Shown here: piece by piece, positions 36,420-47,446 of the stretch
Layout of the letters: each line of letters begins with the position of its first letter
Position numbering within the stretch: position 1 is the first letter of the stretch
Origin: Hermodice carunculata
Taxonomy: Eukaryota; Annelida; Polychaeta; Eunicida; Amphinomidae
Assembly (NCBI GenBank): GCA_964020975.1
Contig: OZ026612.1
Span: 128,259,741 to 128,323,740 of the forward strand
Length of the DNA: 64,000 nucleotides
Direction: 5' to 3'
Program-made: the position numbers and the translations under genes
The notes under the pieces: model-generated
Databases searched by the model: none
The model's input: only the letters and a program-made list of their open reading frames with translations
What the model was told of the DNA's origin: nothing

Positions 36420-39400
36420 GTTACAACCAATATAGACAGTCCTGAAGCATGAGTCGCCTCAGCAAACCTGCGCAGCTCCATTGCTTCCATTTTCGCCGCG
36501 TTACATAGGGTAAACTGAGACAAAGGAGATACGGTACGTTGCTTTCTAAAGGTCTCCAATATTCCACCAATGAACGTACGTACTTGTGGGAAAAGGGGAG
36601 ATGTCTTATGGTGATGACTAACAGATGCATTGCTTGTTGTTGTGAGTTGGGTCCCTGGAGAATACATGTACTTCGTGCGTATATTATTGAGGCACAGGCA
36701 AACGAAAAGGAAGTGGAAACGGATCTTTTTGGCCTCCGTTACATACTTTTACAAATAGCGTCTGTGACGCCCAATCGTGCCAAATCTGACTGATGATCAA
36801 AGCAATTTGTACCAGCTTTAAATTTCAGTCTCGCTCCTTCAAAATTATTAATATTGAATACACAGTTCTCTTTCCGGGGGTGACATTTAACATGTTTATT
36901 CAGAAACAATGTATTCTCGGTATTTATGTCCGTATGAAAGGTATTGTTGAAAACATTTAAACTTAGTCTTTGGAACATGGGTGGTAAATCAAGGTTCTGT
37001 TTGCATTTGCTGTCATCTAGTCCTACTTCAGTAAATGTCGTGTCTATACAGTTCGTGTATGGCCATTGCTCTGCCTAGTGTTCCCCAAAATTGCTTTGTA
37101 ATCGTTGTAATGCCATTAAGACCTATTCACACAGAAACTCGTACGTACCACCCTGCTTTAAACAGCTAGAATATTTTCTTTGTCTGCCCACTATGGCATT
37201 GATAGGTAGCCAGACACACTCTCCAAAGTTGTTGCGACAGAGGACTTGGTATTAACATGTAAAATTGCCCATGACGCTGGATACTTTATTGACCTAAAAG
37301 TCTGGTTAACACATTCTTTCATGTTACACATCCAAACAACACAGCTATGTGACAGTAATGGGGACATCAGTTTGTTCCACAAACTGTCCCCAAACAAAAC
37401 TCTATCGGCATTTTCAGGCAAAGCAAGCATGCAATTTAGATGACCGATAAGACGCTATGCTCTTGGCTTCAGTTGCCCAGAGACATGTTTACGTTCAGAG
37501 AGAGATTGGGAGAATAAAATTCCTAAGTGTTTGTAATTATTAACCAATAACCATAGCTTTTGGATTCGTGCCTTTACATTTCATACCCCATTTTATTGCG
37601 ACAGAATGGACAATCTTTAACATGTGTGCGAGTTTTCCTTCAGAGTTCGCAAGCAAAACAATATCACTGGTACATAATAGGTCCCGGAGGAGCCTCTGTT
37701 TGAAATTGATACCCAACCACTCCTCTTTAAGCATAGTAATTTAGTCTTCCGTTGCAACAGAGAATAGGGTCGGGGACATAACACGTCCATGCTTGACTCC
37801 ATTAATGGTATGGAACCAGTTACTCTGGTAAGGAACAAAAAGAACTTTGTTCTCTGCCTTCTTGTATTAATAATTTCAAAACCTCCAAAGCCATCACTTG
37901 TATTCCGTCGTCCTACAAGAAAGAAATCTGTTGGTTTCCAAAAATTGTATCAAAGGCTGTACGTACGTCCACAGATGCTTACCAGGTCTTTTCCTTTTTG
38001 GTCCTTTCTCAGAGAACATAAACCTTTCAGTACCAAATATTTATTGTATATACAGATGCGAATAGCTTATAAACGTTGGACCATAACGTGATACCACGAT
38101 ACTAATTCCAATTTTTTGCAGTTGCCATCTTTAAATATTGGCATATTTACTTCTTTGTCGTTATTTTATCAATGATAACACCCGTGAGTCTAGATGCATC
38201 GCCTTGATATGCACGGAAAGTTTCTATACGCTGACTTGTTCTAGAACTGAGAACTCAGAACTCATCTCTTTTGACACAAAATAGCATGTGAGTACACCAG
38301 ACATGAACATATACAAAACATCTATGTAGAATGTACAAAGCAATGCTGCGTAATATGTAAGGATTAGTCACGATATCCCCATTAAAGGCCGTAAAGCGTC
38401 CGCTATCACTGGGGCTACCTAGGTAATGATTTTTCTATGGGAAAAGACACGAAGTAGTAGAGTGGAAAGGTACGTTATTAGAAAAAAAAGATGGTATGAC
38501 AAAATTCGTATTATGAGTGATTAATCAGTGCATACATTACAATTTACAATGCTGCATACTCTTAAACTATTGCAAGTTGTGGGATTCCCCCCCCCCCCCA
38601 CCCTTTTTTTTCAGTAGTCGGTAAGAACTACATTCCGTTCTTTCGGAGAGTCGATATATGCGGTTATTGCAATTGGGATTGCAAATGCAGATCGGGTGCG
38701 ATTTGTTACCGTTCAAGCGGTGCAGCGTGTGGGTTATAGTGCAAGTGTTACTGGTAACTTTGTAAGAGTTCTGTACAGTACCTCAAACTCGTGTTATCTT
38801 TTCTGTCTGATTTTTCATGAACCTAGCACTTAAGACCTGAGTATCCTGACCATAACTCACTTACAAAGTCCAGGTCGCCTATTATGTCTTTGGTAGTGTG
38901 CCTGCACAATCTGTTCTCGACTTTTTGGTCACGTTTTAATGATAGGATCCCCTTTGTTCCATACTTGTCCCTTACAATTCTTACTGTTTCCCCTACAACC
39001 TGCTCCCGGACCTCAAGCACAATGCGCTTCCAGGCAGACCATACGTCATTAAAGGGAATGAGAATTGCTGCTACTACCAGGTGGCTAATTGTATGATAAT
39101 TATATGCATAGGGCAGGCTAGTAAACACAATTTCTTGTCAGCTTAAAAAGCAGGTAACACCTCAACCAATGGTACCTTGGCCAGCAGGCCTGGCTCACAG
39201 AGTTCAAAGGAAAGCTAATTATCACATGACCATTGTAGAATGACATCACACCTAAAGAGCCAACCCAGAAAGTAAAACGAGGCCTACTTTTCCTGCCTAG
39301 TTCGTATTACCTTTATCACAGCCCGTAAGAATCACAATTAAAATCCACGAGGTGTAACGATAGCACTCTCTGGAATTTTGTCCAGTCTCTGACTTTGTCG

Positions 39401-39650
39401 ACATTCAATTTAGTGCATTGGGTCTTTGTATGTTGGGAAGTAGAGTTCACCATGGTAGCCATGTTAAATTTTACATGAATTGTATTGTTGTCACTTTCTA
39501 TATCGTATTCGACCAGATCGCCCACGGTTATATCATTGACAACTTTATACATTGAATCATTCACTAGTAAATAGTCAATGGTCGATTTTTTTGCCATCGG
39601 GACAGCACAAAGCAGCGCCAAGACACAGGGGGGACATATTTTCCAAATAC
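36420..39650 (-). mobile_element. Near full-length LINE ORF2 relic, minus strand
   Basis: Read on the minus strand the parts come in LINE order. The end of an AP-like endonuclease lies at 39621-39316 ('STIDYLLVND', 'VGDLVEYDIESDNNTIHVKF', where the family has SDHNPI). A linker frame follows at 39128-38823 ('VWSAWKRIVLEVREQVVGE'). RT block 0/1 is near 38150 ('VNMPIFKDGN'), and a palm piece near 37980 reads 'ASVDVRTAFDTIF'. 'GVKHGRVMSPTLFS' lies near 37790. A decayed active site 'LLCTSDIVLLANSE' lies near 37640, where LYADDIVLLA is expected. 'NYKHLGILFSQSL' and 'LPENADRVLFGDSLWNKLM' follow near 37530-37370. The C-terminal knuckle (CNGG, then FHFLFVC) is near 36700. Many frame breaks are present and the catalytic aspartates are lost. 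Confidence 0.8.
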
Positions 39651-40270
39651 ATGTTTCTGAAAAATTACAGATATTTGAAACTTTGAAGAAATATCTTTGG
39701 AAATCATGCTGGTATCGACCAGTCTGGTTTATTAAATTTCGATAAACTGAAAATTAAATTAGAACTAGAACAAACTAAGGCCCATCGTAAATCCATAAGT
39801 GTACGGAGCTTTGTCATCTTGGGAGTAGTTGAAAAATTAATAACGGCGGTAGTGTCCTAAGGCAATGGACTAGGAAGTCACCACTGGGTTTCACAGGTTC
39901 ATTTTAGCGGTACCGGTGGGAATCCGAGCCCAGAGGACTATTGCTTTGAGGCTTACCTATGTCACATGTTTTCTCAAGGGTCAAAGGTTAAAGCTTGCTG
40001 AGAAATCAAATATTACACAAAGTAATACAGGTTGGTTCTTGAACCTTCCAGGGGAAAGTAAAGGTGTACAGTTCCCTTATTTGATTGTGGTCAGTGGTGG
40101 TCTATCTACTGGAGGGAGTTTCTGCATTATTTAGGTTTATCCTGCTGCTGAACATGTTGACTATTATTTTTGTTTACTGTGTTTGAGAATGAGCCAAAAC
40201 TTGTAGGAATATATAGTGTGGTTGGTTTAATTATATATTATTTCAAGAAGCGATTGGAAAAAGACAGAGC

Positions 40271-40717
40271 CTATATTAATTCATCTTGCAACAACAACAA
40301 AAAATTAAGTAAACATGAAAATGCAAGACATAATATACACATTGTATGCATAACATGACATAACATATAGAAGATAAGACACCCCCGGACGCCACTGATG
40401 GTAATACGTTTCCGAGCTTGCAGATAACCAAATGAATGATGGCCACGGGTACAATAATCATTGAAGCCAGTACGGGCTTTATGGAAGTTTACCAGTGCTA
40501 AATATCGACACATTGGAAATACACAAAATGGATAGCTGCATGGTATTCCGTTTATTGATGTAACGATGATAAACAAAGAAAAGAAATGGTTAGTATCCTC
40601 GAGTGACGCGCCGCAGGCACCACCGGGAGAACTCGTCACACCGACGAGATGATGTTTTGATCTAAAATAGTCAAATTTATTAAACATAAACACAAAAAAT
40701 CCAACTGGATTACTCAA
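40271..40717 (-). mobile_element. LINE 3' fragment (C-terminal domain), minus strand
   Basis: A 148-codon open frame carries 'FNKFDYFRSKHHLVGVTSSP', then 'GGACGASLEDTNHFFSLF', corresponding to the CxCGxxxExxxHFLxxC knuckle that ends many LINE ORF2 proteins. A tail resembling the 'NxxLFxAVxxFIxxTxRF' ending follows (NDYCTRGHHSFGYLQARKRI). The second knuckle cysteine is lost. The fragment is 5'-truncated, and its truncated end lies about 20 bp from the start of a plus-strand LINE. Confidence 0.6.
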
Positions 40718-40734
40718 GGCATAATAATATCCAT

Positions 40735-42730
40735 AGCAAATAGGACAAATTATACAAAGAACTTAAAAACCCCTAGTCATTCAGAAGAATATAACCAGCG
40801 CAAAACTAATCTACATACATACAATAATATCGTGAAGAATAAGATCAAACAAGCTAAATAAACTATAGTTCTTGCTTTGCAAGATACGAAAGTAGATGCA
40901 TGGAAAACTATTGATGCTTAATAAAACAAAAAAAGAAATCTATTTTTCCTACTTGCTTCAAAATCAATGGAGAAATCATTACTGATAAGCAAGAAATTGA
41001 TAACAATTTCAGCATGCATTTCTCCGAAATAGGTCCCAAACTAGCCACACAGGTAAATCCCTGAAAAAATGATGATTTCCAAAATTTTTTCCCTGTCAGC
41101 ATAATTTCTCATTTTGACCCGTGAACAGTGACACTGTAGTTGAAATAATTGACTCTTTGAAACCAAGAACTAGTTGTGGACATGATGGAATTTCTATCAA
41201 ACTAATGAAATATATAAAAAAGGGAAATCAATATAGCCTTGACACTTATTTTTAATCAATCTATTGCCACCGGAGTCTTTCCTCATAATTTGAAAATAGC
41301 CGAAGTCATTCCTCTTTTCAAAAAGGGTGACGAAGAAACTGTTTGATAATTATAGACCAATGTCCCTACTGCATAGTTTTTACTCTTTGATAATTATAGA
41401 CCAATGTCCCTACTGCATAGTTTTTCAAACATTTTTGAAAAAATAATGTTTAATCAATTAAACGAATACTTCAAAGAACATCTTTTGTATTATAACCATC
41501 AGAATGGATTTCGTGATGCACATTTCACAGAACTGGATGATAGAATGCTAAATAGTATAGATAATTCTTATATCCCAATAAGCATTTTCGTGGACCTTTC
41601 CAAAGCATTCCATACTTTAGACCATCATATCTTAATTCAGAAACTGGAATACTATGGCATTAAAGGTACAGCACTAGAGCTTCTCAAAAATTATCTAGCC
41701 AAACAGAATATGTAGAAATAAATGATACAAAATCAGCACTTCTAAACATCACCACGGGTGTTCCACAGGGATTTAAGGCCCTTTGGTGTTCATAATCTAT
41801 ATTAATGATCTACATAATGGCTTCCAACACTTTTAAGCCACTCACGTAGGGGAACGATACAACATTGTTCAGTTTCCTATAGGTTTTACTTAAATCTGAC
41901 CTTACGCAAGAATTATCACACAATATAAGCAACGAATTAAGTAAAATGAATAAATGGTTGAAATCCAATAAATTGTCTATAAATGAGTTTTTCACAACCC
42001 TCAAAGAGTGGTGATAATTCCTGTAATAGAAATACATAATACAAGAATTGAATGTCTAAATGATTTTAATTTACTAGGCATACAAATTGACAAACGTCTA
42101 AATTGGAAAAGTCACATAGATAAAATCTCATCCAAGACATCCAAAACCATTGGTATCATGTACAAATTAAAAAAATACTTACCAACAAATATTCTGCAAA
42201 CAAAATATAATTCACTGGTACTTCCTCATCTTACCTATGGTTGTCTACTTTGGGGCCGTTATAATACAAGAATTGAATTACTCTAGAAAAAAAATGCATG
42301 AGAATAATAAGCCTCACAAGCATATTTCGCATACAGAACCTATTTTTAAAAGCTTGAATTTACTAAAAAGTGGTGACATATATATTCACCAACAACTGAA
42401 GTTCTACTTTAAGTTCAGAAAAAATCAGTTACCTGAATATTTCAAAACTTTCAAATTACAGGATATCTATGAAATGCATAATCATTACACAAGAGGTAGT
42501 AACCTTTTATTTATAGAAAAGAGAAAATAGGTTGGGACAGGTAACTGTTTAAGACATGGAATCATTAAAACATTAAAAACAATTCCAGATTCTATACTGA
42601 ACAAGGTTCATACCCATAGTAAAACTTGTTTCTCTTTGTATGTGAAAAAAACACATTCTATTAACAAATATAAATCTGCTTGTTCCATTCCAAACTGCTA
42701 TATCTGTAATCTTCCATGGCTCTGATTCTT
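40735..42730 (+). mobile_element. LINE ORF2 relic (linker to C terminus), plus strand
   Basis: Starts in the linker ('YNNIVKNKIKQAK', 'AWKTIDA', 'IVTDKQEI'-like pieces). 'LKPRTSCGHDGISIKLMKYI' lies near 41160, and 'DNYRPMSLLHSF' occurs twice because of a duplication. The long frame at 41404-41715 gives 'FEKIMFNQLNEYFKEHLLYY' and 'VDLSKAFHTLDHHILIQKLE', RT blocks 1-3 with the palm Asp kept. 'GVPQG' is near 41756, and 'INDLHNG' follows in another frame. The YADD box is not readable. The thumb reads 'SNELSKMNKWLKSNKLS', then 'FNLLGIQIDKRLNWKSHIDK' and 'TKYNSLVLPHLTYGCLLWG'. The C-terminal part ends in 'IPNCYICN' near 42700. About ten breaks. It is 5'-truncated. Confidence 0.85.
41342..41425 (+). 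repeat. Perfect 44-bp-period duplication inside LINE RT
   Basis: Forty bases starting TTTGATAATTATAGACCAAT recur exactly at 41342 and 41386, separated by four bases. The unit encodes the DNYRPMSLL block, so the block appears twice, and the 44-bp shift changes frame. Confidence 0.95.
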
Positions 42731-42959
42731 AGACAGCCTCCGAAAGTCACTTCCATTACATGAATTACTATTTGTTGTCCTATTATAAATATTAAGTAAA
42801 TTGTAGCTTACTTAGTGAAACATTTTCTTCTACTTTACACCTACTCTTTCTTTTGTAACTATGCTTCCTTTGCAGTATATCTAGGTTGCCCCCATGATAG
42901 CGGCTGTTAAGGCTTTAATGAGGATCTCCTGACCACTGTTATGACATATGTATATAATC

Positions 42960-44070
42960 TTATATTGTATATTTTCCGTTAAGTAAAGGAATCTTGAGTC
43001 TGAGTCCGATTCTACACATATGTCGGTTTAACTGGCTGCAACCCATTTTAATTCTTGAATGTATGATATTTATATTTCGGTTTCCAAAATAATATAAATC
43101 ATTAGCCTTTGGCTTGTCTTTGTTCAATTTTCGCTCGAATGTTTCCAAATTTTCAGACTTTCTCACTGATAATGGTAAAGTATTCCACTGACAAAAAACA
43201 GCCAGTTTGAATAAATTACTGTACATACTAGTCCAGCCATCGATGTGACTAATATTATCCTTGGATCTTACGTTGTATGTGTTTTGGGGTTAGACATATG
43301 TTGGAATTGAACTATGTAAATAACCTGGTGTACTTCCATTGATAATTTTGAATAATAGTTCAAGTCTGAGTTTATCTCTACGTTTAGCTAAAGTCCCCCC
43401 CCCCCCCCCAGTCTCATTTTAGAGCGCGACATGACTGGTGCGACAGATACTACCCGTTACAGCCCAGGCTGCAACCAGTTGAACACCTTCAGGCAACATT
43501 GCATCCGCCTGCGTACATCCACCACACACTACGTCACCGTACTCTAGTATGGGCCTAATATGCGTGAAATAGATGTGTTCTAACGAACGTCTGCTGAGTT
43601 TATATTGCAATAATTTCAAGGTCTCGGTTAATTTTTCTGGCTTTGCATGTTATGTAATTGATGTGGTAAGTTCCGAAAGGTTTGAACTAAAAATAACACC
43701 AAGATGTTTTTGTTGCGAAACAATTTCTACGGGCATACTGGAGAAAAGCGAGTAGGCTGTTTACTATTAGTTCTTTTTTTGCTAACAACCATTGCTTTAC
43801 TTTTATTGTTATTGAAGTTGACCAACCACTGACGAGACCATTCTTCAATGCTCCTTAGGTCATTGTCATTTACATTGTTGCAGTCGGATGTAAAGTTGGT
43901 GGAATCTTCCGTAGTAATGAATAGGGTTAAATCGTCAGCATACAGTCTAATGTTAGATGTTACAATTTCAGTAATACTATTCACCTACACAAGAAATAAT
44001 AGAGGACCAAGTACTGCTACTTGTGGAACCCCTGCTTCGATAGTGCCCCACTGTGAGGATTAGTTAGTTA

Positions 44071-44142
<72 letters not shown>

Positions 44143-45910
44143 CTAGCTAGCTAGCTAGTTAGCTAGCTAGTTAGATCCATCATTTATCATGATTAATACA
44201 CGATTAGCGGATGCCCCCTAGTTCTCATCATGGCTCAGCCGTGAGAGAAAATTTACAAAAGATTCCCCTTGTAATACTACCCTTTGAGTTCGATCATTCA
44301 AATCGCTTCTGAATCAGTCTAGAAGAGAATCACAAATACCAGCCTTGAGTAATTTGTACAAGAGAGCAGGATGAAAGACTTTGTCAAAGCCCTTGTTAAT
44401 GTCACAATACATCACATATACCCTTTTCTGCAGATAAACCGCCTTCACAAATTCATGATAAAAATTCACGAGTTGGTTAAAGGAACCTTCACCCGGCATA
44501 AAACCTGATTGCTTTTCAGATAAAGCAAAATTATATCTAAGAAAATTAAACACATGCTTGAAAATTACATGCTCAAAAACTTCATCACCAGAACTTAGGA
44601 GTTATTTTGGTCAATAGTTACTGCACAAGCCTGCATCACCCTTTTGAAGAATTGGTGTTATATTAGCCTTTTTTCCAATTACGAGGGAAAATGTGCTGTT
44701 CCAAAGATAAACTGAATAATTTTGAAAGTACAGGTGATATCGATTAAGCAGCTTCTTTTGGTAAATTCCATCAAGGCCACTCGATTTACCAACATCGAGT
44801 GAAGCCAGCACCGCGAAAATATCGTTCAATAAGAACATTTGGTAAACTGGATCCAGTATTGATTTGTGCTGATGGAGAAGGACGTTGAAAGGTACTACCA
44901 TCCACACTTTTTTGTTTAAGAAAAAATGTATTCATAGCATCCGCTTTGGATTTATTGTCCGTAATCACCGTATCATCTACCACTATATGACTATTTCACA
45001 ACTTTTATTCCCCTTTCTCAAAAATAATTTACAGTTTTCCACCAACATGTTTCCTTCCATTTAGAAAGATTGACAAAATCAAACTGATGATTAAAATATT
45101 CTTGTTCAGCTGCTCTTAAGTCGCTTATATACTGGTTACTGAGTTCGCGAAAAATAACGTAAAACGTCCGTATTATTTGAAGCATAATTACTTTTTGTTT
45201 CACAGTGAATCCTATATACTTTTCGTTTTTGAGCCCTAACGCGACTGGTGTACTAAAGAACATTTCCCTCCTTAACAGTACTTCTCCTATTAGGTATATG
45301 TTGCCGCACAATATATTTAGAAAAGTGCTAGACCACAGTCTCCACATCTCGTCAACATCATTTGTATCGAAGCAAGAGTCCCCATCAACATTTTTCAACG
45401 AGTCCCTAAATTCATCAAAATTTGCCTTTGCAGCATATAAACGTCGGAAATGAGGAATCTTTCTTGCGCCTGAATAATAGATTTTCAGAAATGGTACAAT
45501 AGTCATTGTCAGTAACGGGCGGGAATACTGTTGTTTTCACCAAATTCGGTATATTTGTAAGTATTTGATCGAGACAAGTAGCCGATCGGTCAGTTATCCT
45601 CGTTGGCCAGTTTATATGTACTTTATATTATTAGAAGAGTGAAACAGCTCTAACTTTCGACCGTGATTTGTGTTGAAGTCAGCATTTAGATCACCGATTA
45701 CAACTATTTTATTCGTGGCAGTAGCGTACACGAGATCGTACGATGCTTGCAAGTCATGCCAAAATGAAATTGAAGAGTTCGGTGGTATGTGCACCACAGC
45801 TACCAAAACATTGTTATCATGTAAATGTACCTCCGCCCACAAAACTTCCAAGTCAGGAATTTCCTCCTTTTTCACTCTCATGGCATGTTAAGCATAGTGT
45901 GGTTGACTCA
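42960..45910 (-). mobile_element. Best-preserved LINE ORF2 relic, minus strand
   Basis: On the minus strand, an endonuclease piece at 45881-45612 has 'EVLWAEVHLHDNNVLVAVVH', 'PPNSS' and the GDLNADFN box. The linker frame at 45506-45018 (162 codons) contains 'DEMWRLWSSTFLNI' and 'LRAAEQEYFNHQFDFVN'. At 44907-44611 come 'LASLDVGKSSGLDGI' and 'ANITPILQKGDAGLCSNY'. At 44553-44314 come 'QSGFMPGEGSFNQLVNF' and 'YVMYCDINKGFDKVFH'. After an inserted (TTAG)n segment the RT resumes at about 44050 with 'GTIEAGVPQ' and 'LGPLLFLV', then at 43984-43727 'NIRLYADDLTLFIT', an intact YADD. 'RPILEYGDVVCGGC' is at 43560, 'INGSTPGYLHS' near 43340, and the C-terminal 'QWNTLPLSVRKSENLETFER' ends at 42960. Frameshifts and the insertion disable it, but it is younger-looking than its neighbours. 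Confidence 0.9.
44060..44172 (+). repeat. (TTAG)n microsatellite interrupting a LINE
   Basis: About 28 tetramer units, TTAG with a block of CTAG variants at the right end. Together with about 95 further bases to its right (to about 44270) it separates two RT blocks that are adjacent in related LINEs. Confidence 0.95.
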
Positions 45911-46045
45911 AATATACTTTCTGGTGAGACAGTGAGTGATTTATTTAATTTGAGAGGTTGTGTGCACAATTTGTGTTAGTTGCCAAAACGTGTATGATGA
46001 TAGGATTCTTGAGGTAACATGAAAAATACTGAATATATCTAGAGG

Positions 46046-46636
46046 TTGATTTTTGCTGTGACAGTAGCACGTTTCATCATGGAGGTACAACCTCCACGGT
46101 TTCATTGTATTGCATTTTCGCACTTTTCTCCCTTAACGGTATCTAAGGTTGTGAAACAAAGAATTGTCATTTATGTCCCTAATGAGATAACGGAGTTTTG
46201 TTGTTCTCTTGTAGCATCTTATTATCATGTGGGAAAACCCGGAGAGCCCTCCACCTCTGCAGCTGACGGTACAGATGGGAATCCAGCGATTATCACTGCT
46301 GTTGCCACGTGGAGTATATGGGCACTGAGGGCGAAGAGTCTTCGTGTATGGAAGCATAATTACACCATCCCAGGCAACATTGACATGCACGTCTGGCTGT
46401 CAGCTGATGGGTTCATTTTACAACTTAAATTCTCATACATAAGTCATCATGGTCACAGTGACAATACTGCCTACATACTGATGACTGTTATACCATTACC
46501 CAATTCATCACGGTCACGTTATACTAACTCATGTGTTGATTCTAATGTACATGGAGCTGAGCATTTTTTCAGCAAATTCCCATGGCAGAGGCCCACACAG
46601 GCAGGCTCACTGGCACCACATACATCTGTCCATTAG
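46046..46636 (+). CDS. Hypothetical 196-codon open frame
   Basis: The longest uninterrupted frame in the window. The predicted protein starts MIFAVTVARF, has a middle section 'HVGKPGEPSTSAADGTDGNP' and a later 'TIPGNIDMHVWLSADGFILQ'. No known domain, signal peptide or membrane segment is evident. The sequence is locally less AT-rich, which makes chance open frames likelier, and the opposite strand is also open for 85 codons. It begins about 130 bp beyond the 5' side of the minus-strand LINE and could be part of an unrecognised element. Probably not a real gene. Confidence 0.15.
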   Translation: MIFAVTVARFIMEVQPPRFHCIAFSHFSPLTVSKVVKQRIVIYVPNEITEFCCSLVASYYHVGKPGEPSTSAADGTDGNPAIITAVATWSIWALRAKSLRVWKHNYTIPGNIDMHVWLSADGFILQLKFSYISHHGHSDNTAYILMTVIPLPNSSRSRYTNSCVDSNVHGAEHFFSKFPWQRPTQAGSLAPHTSVH

Positions 46637-46639
46637 CCA

Positions 46640-47388
<749 letters not shown>

Positions 47389-47446
47389 ATTGGCGTCACG
47401 AATCTATGTTGCTACCTTAAAAACGTTCCTATCCTATTGGCGTCAC
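47389..47446 (-). promoter_or_regulatory. Two GTGACGCCAAT motifs (CCAAT box fused to CRE half-site)
   Basis: ATTGGCGTCAC occurs at 47389-47399 and 47436-47446. On the minus strand each reads GTGACGCCAAT, a CRE/ATF half-site (TGACG) abutting a CCAAT box, 47 bp apart. They lie 110-170 bp upstream of the minus-strand ATG at 47275. In animal promoters NF-Y and ATF/CREB sites are often paired, so this could be a minus-strand promoter. The flanks of the two copies (CTACT/TCCT before, ATCT after) are also similar, so it may simply be a small tandem duplication. Confidence 0.3.

Noticed and set aside
42027-42280. ATAATACAAGAATTGAA present twice, at about 42035 and 42261, as a possible duplication
   Set aside because: The two copies encode different LINE positions (IECLNDF and IELL blocks) with unrelated flanks; most likely coincidence.
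44060-44172. (TTAG)n considered as an internal telomeric repeat
   Set aside because: Metazoan telomeres are TTAGGG (TTAGG in arthropods); a pure tetramer with CTAG variants is an ordinary microsatellite.
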